A stretch of 64,000 nucleotides of DNA from Dactylorhiza incarnata (GCA_033032865.1 JAWHQI010000202.1:248001-312000); one strand, 5' to 3'; shown: positions 31,199-42,826, counted from the first letter of the stretch. The notes: generated from the sequence alone by a model not told the origin. Numbers and translations: made by a program.

Positions 31199-32690
31199 GA
31201 AATCCCAACTACAGGGAACTACTTCTCAAATCTAAATCAACAGCAACAGATCATATATATATATATATATGTATAATGAAATCCCAATTACAGGGAACTA
31301 TTCACTTTCATCCTAAATGAAATTTAGGGCAACCACCTTCTCTCCTCCCATGCTCCCTCATGAGGCCACCACATTTCACGGGATCAACATCCTTGCATTC
31401 GTATTGAAGCGGGGAGTTGAATGAGGGCATTTTCGCGGCGATCGGTGCCCTACGGCGAAAAACCCTAACGCGGCCTCAACCTACGAAACTTCATTTCGCT
31501 CCCAAATCGACTCAATTGAGTTCGATATCTCTCCTAGGGGGTCTAAGATACTAGCACCAAGGGAGAGGGGTCGGAAGTCACCTGAATCCGGGCCGATGAT
31601 CGTGGCGGTCGACTCCTCGGCGGCATGGCGGCGCTTGGACGAGCTCAACACGTCTCCAAGCTTTCTCCCATGCGGTGGAGAAGCTCCTCCACAGATTTCT
31701 TATGGCCAAGCTCCTAGGGTGGGGAGGAGAAATGGAAAGAGAGAAGAGAAAAGGGAGGAAGAAGATGAAAATGAAAACCCTCGGGAGGAAAAAATCTCTG
31801 CCAGGAATTAAGAGTGAAAGGATTGTTATTGGATTTGATAATTAATAGCCTGGGAACCCCAACTATGATGTCAAACCCTTATTGGACAAAATCCACTGCC
31901 TTCCCAAAGATAAAAATAAACAAACAGCACTCAAGTTTTTCTCGGGAAGGAGTTAAACTTTTCCGTTCGACGATCGTCGAATGGGAGTAGCTCCCCGTTC
32001 GTCGATCGTCGAATGGGAGCCTTCCCAGCTTAGCACTCCCCGTTCGACATTCGTCGGACGGGAGCAGCTCCCCGTTCGTCGAACGACGAACGGGATGATT
32101 TCTAGCAGAGCGCTCCCCGTTCGACATTCGTCGGACGGGAGCAGCTCCCCGTTCGTTGAACGACGAACGTGATGATCTTCTTAGCTGAGCGCTCCCCGTT
32201 CGACATTCGTCGAACGGGAGCGCTCCCCGTTCGTCGATCGACGAACGGGAGCGCTCCCCGTTCGTCGATCGACGAACGGGAGCCCTTTTTGCTGAACGCT
32301 TCCCGTTCGACATTCGTCGAACGGGAGCAGCTCCCCATTCGTCGAACGACGAACGAGATGATCTTCTTAGCTGAGCGCTTCCCGTTCGACATTCGTCGAA
32401 CTGGAGCGCTCCCCGTTCGTCGATCGACAAACGGGAGCCCTTTTTGCTGAACGCTCCCCGTTCGACATTCGTCGAACGGGAGCGCTCCCCGTTCGTCGAG
32501 CGACGAACGGGAGCAGCTTGCGCTCGACGAATTCGACGAATTCGTCGAACGGGAGCAGCTTGCGTTCGACGAATTCGACGAATTCGTCGAACGGAAGCTG
32601 CTAGCCGAGAATTCTCCAAAACAGGAGCTGCTAACCGAGAATTTTAATCAGCAACAGCAATATCTGCTCCTCCAGGATTGGGATGTTACA
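29158..32690 (-). repeat. Tekay-like element 5' LTR
   Basis: 3,533 bp, about 260 bp longer than its partner. The extra length comes mostly from additional palindrome units (31960-32605), including a ~42-bp duplication near 32515-32580, and from longer TA runs (31159-31195). Point differences from 20510-23784 are scattered and infrequent. Confidence 0.95.
31960..32605. repeat. Array of cgttcgacgaacg palindromes, 5' LTR copy (expanded)
   Basis: Same units as 23280-23700 but about 1.5 times longer, with repeated blocks ending gatgatcttcttagctgagcg and gggagccctttttgctgaacg present an extra time. Repetitive Arg/Ser/Thr-rich ORFs cross it on both strands and are by-products of the symmetry. Confidence 0.9.
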
Positions 32691-33340
32691 TTACAAGTAT
32701 TTGAGTTCCTTGGAGGGTGACAGGTCACCTCTCCGTTTACAAGCTTTAGGTGCGAAAAAGAAGGAAAATGACTAAGTCCACGAAGCTTTAGCAGGAGTGT
32801 CCTCGGGTGCGTTCTTCCAAGACTTTTCCTATGTCTGATGATGCGTCCACGTGAGCATTGAGCGCGAACAGACTTGAGAGCGAGCAGAGGGAATTTAGAG
32901 CGAAGGAACGGTCTAAGTCACACGACCTCGCCAGAAAACCATAGAGCTCTCTCTTACTCTTTGATTACTTGACCTCAAATGAAGGCATGATGGCCTATTT
33001 ATAGTTTTCTGAAGTGACATGTTGGTAATTGCGCCCAGCTGAATCTAGAGTTGATGAATGGCGCTGCTCGATTTTGGTCACCTGGATCACCAATTTCCCC
33101 AAAAGGACGAACACGCCCCTGGGCTGCCCGGGCGACGAAGGAGGTCGGTGGTGGCTGGGGGCATCGGCGGCAGGCTTGGGGGTGGCTCCCCAATGCGCCG
33201 TCGGACGGAGCGAGGTCAGCGAAGAAGGTCGATGGCGGCCCATCGGCGCGTCGGTGGAGCGCGTGCGCACGGGTGGTGCGTGACAGCCTGGCACGTCTGC
33301 ATGCCCCGCGCGTGCCTTCCAAGTGTGTGTGTGCGCCATC

Positions 33341-34524
33341 TGTTGAAATTTTGAAGTGAAGTGGAGACTGGGCGGTCTGTTTTTTGGGAGACTGCCGAGA
33401 CCGTGCGACCTGTGCTTGTATTCTGCCAGTCTTGTTCTGTCGGTCTGTTCTGGCGGACTGCTGGTTCTACCGGTTTGTTCTTTGCAGCTGCGGTCTGTTT
33501 CCGAGTTGGTGTGCTGGTTGATCTGTCTTCTTTGTTGGAAGACCGGGCGGGCTGTTCCTTTATGTGACCGTCTGTCCGGGCGGTTTGTGCTTGGCAATCT
33601 GGCGACTTGTTCTAAGTCGGCCAGATGGTTCCTGGTTTGCTCCTGGTGGTCTAAGGAAGGAGTACCTTTATGACCGCGCGACTTGTGCGCGGTCTCGTGT
33701 TCACGCGACCTGTGCGCGATCTTGTCTACTAATCTGCGTCTTGGTCGGATGATCGTCCAAGTGGTCTGATCGCGCGGTATGCCTTATGAGACCGCTGGCG
33801 ATCTGACGGGTGGTGATTGTATCTCTCCTGTGCGGTGACGACATCCGTCTACCCGCCTATAAATAGAGGTGCAGGGCCCGTCATTCCTAACGAGAACTGT
33901 AAGAACTGAGCCTGGGTTAATTCGTGCAGACTCACTTTGAGGTCGGGCGGTCTCGGAAGCGAGCTGACTGTTTGTTGTGTTCGCAGGTTTGCGATCAGCA
34001 GGTTGCGGTCTTCTTCCTTGGTGATTCCCAGCGGCTTGAATAAACAGTTCGGCAGCGGTCAGTCTGCGAACTGGTTTATGTTCGTTCTTGTGCTGTTCGC
34101 AGCGAGCTCAGCGGTCAGGCGACCTTCAGCGGTTAGGCGATCTGAGTTGTGGTCTGGCGACAGCTTCAGTTCTTCGTTCCAATAAAGCTCCAGTTCATGC
34201 GGTCTGAGGTGCGGTCTTGCAGTGCTGGCAGTTTGTCCGGTTTCTGTTCGAGCGATCTCAGGTCAAGCCGGGGGACTTCTGGAGTCGAGCGGTCTGTGCG
34301 GTCTCAGCTTGTCTAGTCGCTAGATTTGTTTTGGTGTGTTTTGTTCTTCTCGTCTCTGTAATTCTGATGAATCATGTCTCGCCATGTATACCTCGCACTG
34401 TAAATGAAGTTTGTGTTTCAATAAAGGTTCTTGTGTTGCTGTCTGGCATTGTGGTTATTTGGCTTTAACTCAGTTGATACAACTCCTGCTTACTCCTAAA
34501 CGATTCAAATCAAAAAATTTAACA
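33341..34524 (+). repeat. Copia-C 5' LTR
   Basis: 1,184 bp with a TATA box cctataaatag at 33856-33866 and a dense scatter of gcggtct and related gcg(a/g)tct/gcgacct heptamers. Few differences from 38688-39871 are apparent. Confidence 0.95.
33856..33866 (+). promoter_or_regulatory. TATA box of the Copia-C LTR
   Basis: cctataaatag, repeated at 39203-39213 in the 3' LTR and also matching the Copia-A LTR fragment (285-295). Confidence 0.7.
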
Positions 34525-34536
34525 TGGTATCAGAGC
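34525..34536 (+). other. Copia-C primer-binding site (tRNA-iMet)
   Basis: tggtatcagagc, directly adjoining the LTR terminus; it is the complement of the 3' end of plant initiator tRNA-Met. Confidence 0.92.
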
Positions 34537-34607
34537 TAGGTTGTTGGAGTGGATAAGCAGTGATCAACTTGAGTTGCCATCGTCTTTGTGAAGAAGAGAC
34601 CACATAG

Positions 34608-35432
34608 ATTGCCAAGGAAGACGGATTCACAAGAGGGCTTGGTATTGAACTCCTTACATCGACTAACCATAAGAAATGGAGGTTGTGTATGGAGAGCTAT
34701 TTACTTGGCGAGGATCTATGGGAGATAGTTGGAGGAGAAGACACACAAGAGGTGTTTCTAGCAGGAGATAATATGGCAGAGGTGAGACTTTGGAGGAGGA
34801 CGAATGCTAAGGCAGAGTTCACTCTCAAGACGGTTATCTCACCGGAGCTGTTTGATCACATCATTGGATGTAAATCTGCTGCTGAAATTTGGACGTCTTT
34901 GGACATGTTGTTTAATAAGAAGAATGTAGCTCGGCTACAGTTTCTTGAAAATGAGTTGGCGAAGGCCTCTCAAGGCGATCTTTCTATTTCTACCTTCTTT
35001 CTCAAGATGAAGAATCTCACAGCAGAGATCTCTGCATTGGACCCTGATGACCCATCTCGGAGGCAAAACTGAAGAGGCATATCATCCGCGGGTTGCGGAA
35101 GGAGTATCTTGCCTTTGTGACTTCAGTTCAAGGTTGGGCAAATCAACCATCTCTGTTGGAGCTGGAGAACTTACTTGCTTCGCAAGAATGTTTGGCAAGA
35201 CAGATGGCGGGGAATTCTATCTCTAGGGGAGATAGTGATGTGTTGTTCTCTGGAAAGAAGAAGAAGAAGTGGGAGAAGAAGAAGCCGGGTTATGATGGAC
35301 CCTCTACTTCAGGTCAGCAGGATAGGGGTTATGCTCCTAAGTTTGATGGGAAGAAGAAGGGAGAGGGACCAAGATGCTTCAGGTGCAATAAGACCGGCCA
35401 CTTCAAGAAGGATTGCCGGGTTAATCTTTAGT
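34608..35432 (+). pseudogene. Copia-C gag
   Basis: Open from 34608 to 35072, then shifted one base to 35093-35431. The start region lacks an ATG where Copia-A and Copia-B have one. Motifs: RGLGIELLTSTN, CMESYLLGEDLWEIVGG, LFDHIIGCKSAAEIW, FLENELAKASQGDLSI, and after the frameshift (one base missing in the GATGACCC region near 35045-35051) LENLLASQECLARQMAG and the CCHC knuckle CFRCNKTGHFKKDC (about 35373-35415). It ends in a TAG that sister elements lack. Confidence 0.92.
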
Positions 35433-36830
35433 CGGGACATGTAGCAGAGAAGGAGAAGACAAAGTCTGATGAAGCTGGATGGGGAGGAGCCTTTGCGGCT
35501 AATATGACGGCGATGCCCGTTAAGGCCTTGGCTGCCATCAACTTCGAAGAGGATTGGATTGTTGATTCAGGGTGTGGACATCATCTCACCGGGGATGAAT
35601 CAAAGTTCTCTTCTTTGGCGCCTTACTCAGGTAACGATGTTATCATTACGGCTGATAATTCTATTCATGCTGTCGAACAAGAAGGTGTTGTCTCCCTGAG
35701 CAGTGATAAGGGTCCACTCACGTTGAGGAGTGTTTATCACGTGCCTGGTATGAGGAAGAATCTCTTCTCTGTGACCAATGCGGTCGATGCCGGTTATCAC
35801 ATTCTGTTTGGCCCAACAAAAGTGAAGTTTCTTAAAACTCAACCGGAGATAAGGGGAGATGTTATCCATATTGGAAAGAGGGTGAAGGACTTGTTCGTGT
35901 TATCGACAAATACTTATGTTGATAAGATGAAGACCAACGATAGCGCGGCTATTTGGCATGAAAGGTTGCGGCATGTTGGCATGGAAAAATTGAAGACTAT
36001 GGCAGTAAGGGGCCTTGTCAAGGGCTTGCCTAGCTTGTCCTCTTATGGAGACGGTCATGTTTGTGCTGGATGTCAGTTTGGTAAGTCTCATCGACTTCCA
36101 TTTGATAAATCGCAAACTAGAGTCGTTGGAGTGCATCCACGGTGATTTGATGGGACTGAAAGCCACCCCAAGCCTTGGAGGCAATAGATATATGTTGGTG
36201 TTGATTGACGATTACACCAGATATGTCTGGGTGTATTTTTTGAAAGAGAAGTCAGAAGCCTTTGCGAAGTTTGTGGAGTTCAAGGAGCTGGTGGAAGGTC
36301 GGTTAGGCCTGCGGGTGAAGAAATTGAGAACTGACAATGATGGGGAGTTCACCTCTGGTGAGTTCTCAAGTTTTTGTAGGAAACACGACGTTCGGAGAGA
36401 GCTCACTTGTGCCCATACTCCACAGCAGAATGGCGTTGCAGAGAGGAAGATCCGTCATCTGACGGAAACCTGCAAATGCTGGCTTCATGCCAAGAGTATG
36501 CCAAAGTCTTTTTGGGCGGAGGGAATGTCTTGTGCGGCTTATGTCATCAACAGAATACCTCTAAGTCCTATCAACATGAAGACCCCTCAGGAACTGATGT
36601 TCAAGGAGAAACCGAGTGTTGCTCACCTTCGGGTGTTCGGGTCAACCTGCTATATGCATATTCCTGATGCTCTTCGGACAAAGCTAGATGCGAAAGCAAG
36701 GAAGCTTGTCTTTGTTGGGTATGATGAGCGGAAGAAAGGATGGCGATGCATGGATCCTGAGACATGGAGATCAGTGGTATCTCGGGATGTGGTGTTCGAT
36801 GAAGTGACTTCCTACAAGGGGAGTTCAGGA
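35433..36830 (+). pseudogene. Copia-C protease and integrase
   Basis: The first frame (35504-36145) has protease DWIVDSGCGHHLTGD with the DSG triplet intact, VYHVPGMRKNLFSV, and the integrase zinc finger HERLRHVG..CAGCQFGK. A short deletion at about 36118 shifts to the frame ending at 37040, with CIHGDLMG, LVLIDDYTRYVWVYF, LRTDNDGEF (normally DNGGEF), TPQQNGVAERK and GYDERKKGWRC. Integrase catalytic D-D-E residues are present but split over two frames. Confidence 0.92.
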
Positions 36831-38693
36831 GTTGAACTACCGGAGAGCAGGGTTGATGAAGCAGGGAAAGCTGCGGGAAGTCTTCAAGTGGAGTTGTCTG
36901 TTTCACCAGGAGCTCCAGCTGTGTCAAGCTCTGAGATGGAGGCTTCAGGTTCTGGAAGCAGGGGGAGCGATGCTCCAAGTTCGTCTGGAAGAGGAGCTTG
37001 CACAGAAGAAGCAGCTGAGGAGGTGGTTAATCAGGTGTAACCTCTTAGGAGGTCGAAGAGGACTATAAAGCCACCAGATTGATACACAGGAGGAAACATG
37101 GTCAGCTTCGTCTCATGTTTCTTCGCTGGTCCCTTGGATGAGAGGGAGCCGTCGAGCTTTGAGAAAGCCAAAGGCGTGAAGCAGTGGGATATTGATATGT
37201 AAGAAGAGATGGATGCTCTCAAGAAGAATGAGACTTGGTCTCTAGTGCCCAGGCCTAAGGGCATTACCCCTGTTACATGCAAATGGGTTTACAAGCTTAA
37301 GAAGAAAGCTGACGGCATGATCGAGCGATACAAGGCTCGCCTTGTAGCTCGCGGGTTCTCACAGCAGTATGGTGAAGATTATGATGAGACGTTTAGTCCA
37401 GTGGCCAAGATGACTTCGGTCCGATTTGTTATTGCTTTGGCGGCATCTTGTGGATGAGAGATTTGGCAGCTTGATGTTAAGAATGCTTTCTTATACGGAG
37501 AGATTGACAAGTATATCTTCATGATCCAGCCACCGGGTTTCATCTCGGAGGATCGTCCGGACTACGTTTGCAAACTGAAGAAGGCCTTATATGGGTTGAA
37601 GCAAGCGCCTCGGGCGTGGTATGGAAAGATCGCGGAGTATCTCTTATTCTGCGGGTTCTTTGCTTCAGACTCTGATTCTAGCTTGTTTGTCAAGAAGGAG
37701 GGGGCGCTTCGGGTTATTGTGCTGCTGTATGTGGATGACATGATTGTCACCGGGAACTCGAAGGAGGCGGTAGCAAGGCTGAGAGCTGAGCTTGCTATCA
37801 GGTTCGAGATGAAGGATCTGGGGGAGCTTCACCATTTCCTTGGACTCGAGGTCCAGAGGCGGGAGAGCGGAGTGCTCATTTCTCAGGAAGGATATGCGGA
37901 GCGGATCGTTCAACGATTTGGCATGGAAGAAGGTAAGAGCATCTCTATACCTCTGGAACAACATCATAAACTTCGGAAGGATGAGGGAAGAGTTCTATCT
38001 GATCCGTTGGTGTTCCGAGCCCTGGTTGGAAGCTTGATTTACTTGACCATCACGAGGCCAGATATTGCTTATGCAGTTGGCAAAGTGAGCCGGTACATGG
38101 CGGAGCCACGGAAGCCTCATCTTCTGGGGGAAAAAGGGATTTTGAAATATGTGAAGTCGACCTCTGATTTGCGTCTCCTATTTAGGAGAGGGTCAAGCTT
38201 GGAGTTGCATGGATACATGGATGCTGACTACGGGGGAGACGTGGATGATCGGAGATCAACGTCTGGTTATGTCTTTATGACGGGCCCCACAACTATCTCT
38301 TGGTGCAGCAAAAAGCAGGACTCGGTGTCCGTATCTACCACATAAGCGGAGTACAAGGCTTCGGCCTTGGCAACTCAGGAAGCCGTTTGGATCAGGAGGT
38401 TGGTGGAGGACGTTCATGAGGAGGTTCGAGGTCCCACTATGCTACGCGGGGATAATGAGAGTGCTCTCAAGCTGGTTAATAATCCAGTCTGTCACGCGAG
38501 GACCAAGCATATTGAGATTGAGCACCATTTCATTCGTGAAAAAGTGTTGGGAGGATCTCTTATGGTCGAGCATATTCGGAGTGCAGACAATGTCGCAGAC
38601 ATCTTCACAAAGCCGCTGGCGAAGGGACCGTTTACACGGTTGCGGAGTTTACTCAGGCTAGTCTCCACTTCCCACTTCAAGGGGGAGTGTTGA
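36831..38693 (+). pseudogene. Copia-C reverse transcriptase and RNase H
   Basis: Follows integrase in the same polyprotein. A Ser-rich linker leads to four stop-interrupted segments: TAA at about 37038, TGA at about 37080, TAA at about 37200 and TGA at about 37456, then RT with LLYVDDMIVTGNS (intact YVDD, 37727-37741), LGELHHFLGLEV and ITRPDIAYAVGKVSRYM. RNase H has DADYGGD, a TAA replacing Glu in TTEAEY (38343), RGDNESALK and HARTKHIEIEHHF. The terminal codons cover the polypurine tract, and the TGA stop (38691-38693) lies inside the 3' LTR. Confidence 0.93.
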
Positions 38694-39871
38694 AATTTTG
38701 AAGTGAAGTGGAGACTGGGCGGTCTGTTTTTTGGGAGACCGCCGAGACCGCGCGACCTGTGCTTGTATTCTGCCAATCTGGTTCTGCCGGTCTGTTCTGG
38801 CGGACTGCTGGTTCTACCGGTTTGATCTTTACAGCTGCGGTCTGTTTCCGAGTTGGTGTGCTGGTTGATCTGTCTTCTTTGTTGAAAGACCAGGCGGTCT
38901 GTTCCTTTGTGTGAACGCCTGTCCGGGCGGTTTGTGCTTGGCAATCTGGCGAATTGTTCTAAGCTGGCCAGATGGTTCCTGGTTTGCTCCTGGTGGTCTA
39001 AGGAAGGAGTACCTTTGTGACCGCGCGACTTGTGCGCGGTCTCGTGTTTGCGCGACTTGTGCGTGATCTTGTCTACTGATCTGCGTCTTGGTCGGATGAT
39101 CGTCCAAGTGGTCTGATCGCGCGGTCTGCCTTATGAGACTGCTGGCGATCTGACGGGTGGTGATTGTATCTCTCCTGTGCGGTGACAACATCCGTCTACC
39201 CGCCTATAAATAGAGGTGCAGGGCCCGTCATTCCTAACGAGAACTGTAAGAACTGAGCCTGGGTTAATTCGTGCGGTCTCACTTTCAGGTCGGGCGGTCT
39301 CGGAAGCGAGCTGACTGTTTGTTGTGTTCGCAAGTTTGCGATCAGCAGTTTGCGGTCTTCTTCCTTGGTGATTCCCAGTGGCTTGAATAAACAGTTCGGC
39401 AGCGGTCAGTCTGCGAACTGGTTTATGTTTGTTCTTGTGCTGTTCGCAGCGAGCTCAGCGGTCAGGCGACCTTCAGCGGTTAGGCGATCTGAGTTGCGGT
39501 CTGGCGACAGCTTCAATTCTTCGTTCCAATAAAGTTCCAGTTCGTGCGGTCTGAGGTGCGGTCTTGCAGTGCTGGCAGTCTGTCCGATTTCTGTTCGAGC
39601 GATCTCAGGTCAAGCCGGGCGACTACTGGAGTCGAGCGGTCTGTGCGGTCTCAGCTTGTCTAGCCGCCAGATTTGTTTTGGTGTGTTTTGTTCTTCTCGT
39701 CTCTGTGATTCTGATGAATCGTGTCTCGCCATGTATACCTCGCACTGTAAATGAAGTTTGTGTTTCAATAAAGGTTCTTATGTTGCTGTGTGGCATTGTG
39801 GTTGTTTGGCTTTAACTCAGTTGATACAACTCCTGCTTACTCCTAAACGATTCAAATCAAAAATTTTAACA
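38688..39871 (+). repeat. Copia-C 3' LTR
   Basis: 1,184 bp, equal in length to the 5' LTR. TATA box at 39203-39213. Ends tttaaca followed by the duplication ccatc. Confidence 0.95.
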
Positions 39872-40155
39872 CCATCCTCACGTGTGCTGCTCATACACGT
39901 GCATGAGCTGGCCAGAGGTGGGCGTGATTTCGGCTGTGCGCGGCACCGACCGTGCATACTTGTGCGGCGGCAGTTGCGCATGCGCGCCGCGAGTCCTCCT
40001 GCGTGTCTAACGCTTGTCCACGTGGGGCCCTTCAGGGCTGTTTCGAAACCCCTTGAGCTAACGCGGTCCTTGCACGCTCTTCATTCTGCCAAGTTGGTTT
40101 GCTCGAGCGCTTCTGCTCGGTTTGACTCAGGAGGCCTTTAGTGGGAACCTTATCA

Positions 40156-40170
40156 GATACCCCCTAATTT
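40156..40170 (-). other. Polypurine tract of Tat-2
   Basis: On the minus strand AAATTAGGGGGTATC directly precedes the LTR start TGATAAGG (40155 leftwards). This fixes the orientation and right edge of the Tat-2 LTR. Confidence 0.65.
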
Positions 40171-40700
40171 TCGAGGGTCACGAATTACCAAAGGACGAGC
40201 TCGAAAATTTTACCCGTGCTTGTGATAACTTTGCACTGTGCTACCTGAGTATGATAACAGGCATGCATTTTGAACTATCTTTTGCTGACAATGTTAGATC
40301 TTTTTGTTCGTTGAGCCCAGTGGCACGTGGCGCTTTTTGGGGTTTACCCTGTGTGACGATGACCTTGTATTCATCGCGGGGCAGGGATATCGACGATCAT
40401 TTTACATGTGTATTGCTTTCCACCCTTGTGGTTGTAGGCGTTGTTGAGGCTAGGAAAATCCTAGCTCCAAATGTTCAGATCTAAGTGCAGCCTGAGGTTA
40501 CTGACTCCGCAATCCGACGATTTGGATCTGAAGGATAGCAATGTTGGAACCGGGATTCGGCCCAACGAGGAGTTCGGACCACTAAAAGGGGGGCAGCTAG
40601 CACCTACTGATCCCGTAGAGGAACTTGACAGAAGACTCAGAGCTAAATACCAACCCTTGGCTGTAGCGTGGGGGTCCCACCACACACCCGAAAGATCTTA
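40171..40700 (+). CDS. Unrecognised ORF(s) next to the Tat-2 LTR
   Basis: An open frame extends from before 40122 to 40484, and a second frame overlaps it from 40471 to 40701. The first translates to a moderately hydrophobic, Cys-containing sequence (ACDNFALCYLSMITG, SPVARGAFWG, VVVGVVEARKIL). The second is Gly/Pro/Arg-rich (EFGPLKGGQLAP, ELDRRLRAKYQPL). A cag-like acceptor context (gtggttgtag|gcg, near 40437) suggests splicing could join parts. The plus strand here is antisense to Tat-2, the position held by the antisense gene in Tat-1, but I see no sequence similarity to that protein. It may be a fragment of another captured ORF. The family is not recognised. Confidence 0.35.
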
Positions 40701-40986
40701 GAGTGCTTCCCCTCCTAAGCCAAAGCTAAATCGGGCACCTTGGAGAGCCTGAGGAGCTAACCAAAGATGTCCTAAGAAGGAAGAAGCCAAAGAAGTAGAC
40801 TCCTCTCCAAAGGTGCCATTCATGGTCTATATATAGTTTTTCTCTTCTGGTCTGCTAATAGCGAGATCCCGCCTTTTAATTTTACTAATCGCACCCCAAA
40901 CTGGTTTGCTAACAGCCAAACTCCGTTGTTCTGAATGGCTATTGGTAGCCTACAAAGGGTATCTGGGTAAATCCACCCATGGACCC
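40701..40986. other. Remainder of Tat-2 internal remnant, non-coding
   Basis: No recognised feature. It ends in gaccc, the left flank (probable target duplication) of Gypsy-1. The other side of Tat-2 lies outside the window. Confidence 0.4.
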
Positions 40987-42158
40987 TGTAACATCCCAAT
41001 TTTGAATTTCTAGACCCCATCGTGATTATATGAATCGCTAGAGTTTTGTGGGCTTGGTTGGCACCCAAATGGTCGTTTGTTTCCCTATTGGGTGTTATTG
41101 ACCCGACAAGTTATTCAATCCACCTACCGGGTCATATGAACCTATTCTAACCAAAACGAATATAGGACCCCGTATTTGTGTAAATTGACACATTAAGTCT
41201 TAGAAAACCCTATTAACACACAAATAGTGCACCATACTCGAAACTAGTCGAATCGACCCATTATGATAATTATTATTCGAGATGATCGACCTAAAATTGT
41301 GTGAAACCCAAATTATCCTGATTAGTCTAAACGCACACCGAATTATCCGACTCGACCAAATTGCCGAATAAAGATGCGGCGACTCACCGACACATCCAAG
41401 GGGATGCATTATGGGCCATGATTAGAGTAGACACCTCTGAAGTATCAAATTTACATTTAAATAATTTAATTAATTTATTAAATAATTGACAAATTATTAA
41501 GTGATGCTGGATAAAAATCGTGACAAACGAACCCCAATCAACACCAAAATTTTATCGCAACATTCCAATAATATTTTGAATAGGATGGGCAATTAAAAAT
41601 GTAAATAAGTACATTTAAATGATTTATGAAAATATGTTTTATAGAGTAATTAATTATTTAAATAATAAGGTGGTTTTGAGAAAAATAGATAATGAAATTA
41701 TTTTTCTCCCAAAATTTTATCATAGGGTCCCATAAGTATATAAAAGCATAATATTAATTAAAATCTAATAATTAATGTAAAAATTAATTATTTTGATTTA
41801 ACTCTATTTAAAACACCAAATAAATAAAAATAAATAGAAAACGTTATCAAAAAATTATTAAATAATTTATAAAAATCATAAATGACCTAGGGAGGCTGCC
41901 ATAAAAATTTGAATTAAAAATAAAATATATTTAATGAAAAATTCGTTTTTTTAAGCCATAATTAATGAATTACACCCCCCCCCCCCCCCCCCCATTAACT
42001 CCATAATCAAGGCCAGCTAAGAGAGTTAATTCTCCCCCACTCCCAATGCCTTGGGAAGGCTGAATAGGCGGGAGAAGAGCTGTAGGGGCGGAATTTTCAA
42101 TGGGGTGGTATTAACTCCTCATTAAAACCCCTCCCAACACCCCAAAGACCACCCCCTC

Positions 42159-42171
42159 CTATATAAACCCC
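42159..42171 (+). promoter_or_regulatory. TATA box of the Gypsy-1 LTR
   Basis: cctatataaaccc, conserved at about 62466 in the 3' LTR. About 130 bp downstream an ATG opens a short Arg-rich frame with a consensus splice donor (gtaagt, 42329), suggesting a spliced leader. Confidence 0.55.
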
Positions 42172-42776
42172 CCCTCCATTTAGGATTTCGTTTTTTCCCA
42201 CCTCCACAGCCACCATCCAGCCATAGAAGTGCCCCGGTGACTTTCCGGCAAGCCTCCTCCACGGACTCCGGCGAACTCCACCACTAGCAATGGCCGCGCG
42301 ACGATCCCCTCGCCTAAACGACACGAATGTAAGTTCTCATGACTCCTCCTTGCCCTTAGATCTCTTCTCGTCGACCTCCGCCGTCTCCGACCATCGGAGC
42401 CGGCGATCCCGGCCTTGGAAGCTTCAGACCACCCCCAACAACCTCCGTCGCCGATGCGGGTTTCGGCCTCGCATGGGATGTGTGAAGGGGAGGGAGGACC
42501 TCCACGACCCTTCCTCAAGGCCCTTGAGGCGAAGAGGTCCGTCGGAAACCGCTCCGGCGGCCTCCTCATTCCAAAGAGTAAATATATATATATACAAATT
42601 TTTTTATTTTTTTTATTTTTTCCGGACACCGCCGCCGGCCGCCGGCTGTCACCCCATAGGAGGCCCTCCCCGGGGTACTCTCGCTGGGGGTAGTGGCCGG
42701 AGCTAAAACCCCCACCGGTCATGGTGGGGAGAGCCCGTAAGAGAAGGCCTGCATGAGTATATATTCGTGAATATGC

Positions 42777-42779
<3 letters not shown>

Positions 42780-42826
<47 letters not shown>

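Larger units (their letters stand above)
20510..32690 (-). mobile_element. Tekay-like chromovirus (Ty3/Gypsy), nearly complete
   Basis: 12,181 bp with the perfect duplication ttaca (20505-20509 and 32691-32695). LTRs are 20510-23784 (3') and 29158-32690 (5'). A tRNA-iMet-like primer site sits beside the 5' LTR and a purine-rich tract beside the 3' LTR. Gag and pol are both on the minus strand and in correct order, interrupted only by TAG codons. The chromodomain-like integrase C-terminus, single CCHC knuckle and multi-kilobase LTR fit the Tekay/Del group. Confidence 0.95.
33341..39871 (+). mobile_element. Copia-C: complete but degenerate Ty1/Copia retrotransposon
   Basis: 6,531 bp with the perfect duplication ccatc (33336-33340 and 39872-39876). 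LTRs are 33341-34524 and 38688-39871, each 1,184 bp, TGTTGAAA...TTTAACA. The primer site tggtatcagagc (34525-34536) and polypurine tract tcaagggggag (38677-38687) abut them. Gag, protease, integrase, RT and RNase H are in Copia order. Coding is closely related to Copia-A. It sits inside the Tat-2 LTR. Confidence 0.96.
20309..40155 (-). mobile_element. Tat-2 LTR, split into three pieces by two later insertions
   Basis: The pieces are 20309-20509, 32696-33340 and 39877-40155 (about 1,125 bp in all), separated by the Tekay-like element (duplication ttaca) and Copia-C (duplication ccatc). Read on the minus strand, the rejoined LTR starts TGATAAGG and ends CTACCCGCAACA. It carries the diagnostic ggttttccaag, ggttttt and ccgaccaaa-type blocks of the Tat-1 LTR end (20430-20500) and a TATA box at 32994-33004. 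A polypurine tract follows outward at 40156-40170, making this a 3' LTR whose internal region lies to the right. Confidence 0.75.

Noticed and set aside
31879..32647. A 246-codon minus-strand ORF and several others with Arg/Ser/Thr repeats
   Set aside because: They run across the palindrome array, which reads similarly on both strands; the repeats explain the open frames. Counterparts in the shorter array are of different length.
40122..40484. Endogenous viral protein interpretation of the Tat-2 ORF
   Set aside because: No motif allowed assignment to any viral family; kept as an unrecognised ORF.
42290..42706. 138-codon ORF conserved at 62596-63006
   Set aside because: Conservation is explained by LTR duplication. 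The frame runs into TA-rich and T-rich low complexity; only its first codons might be a spliced leader, noted separately.
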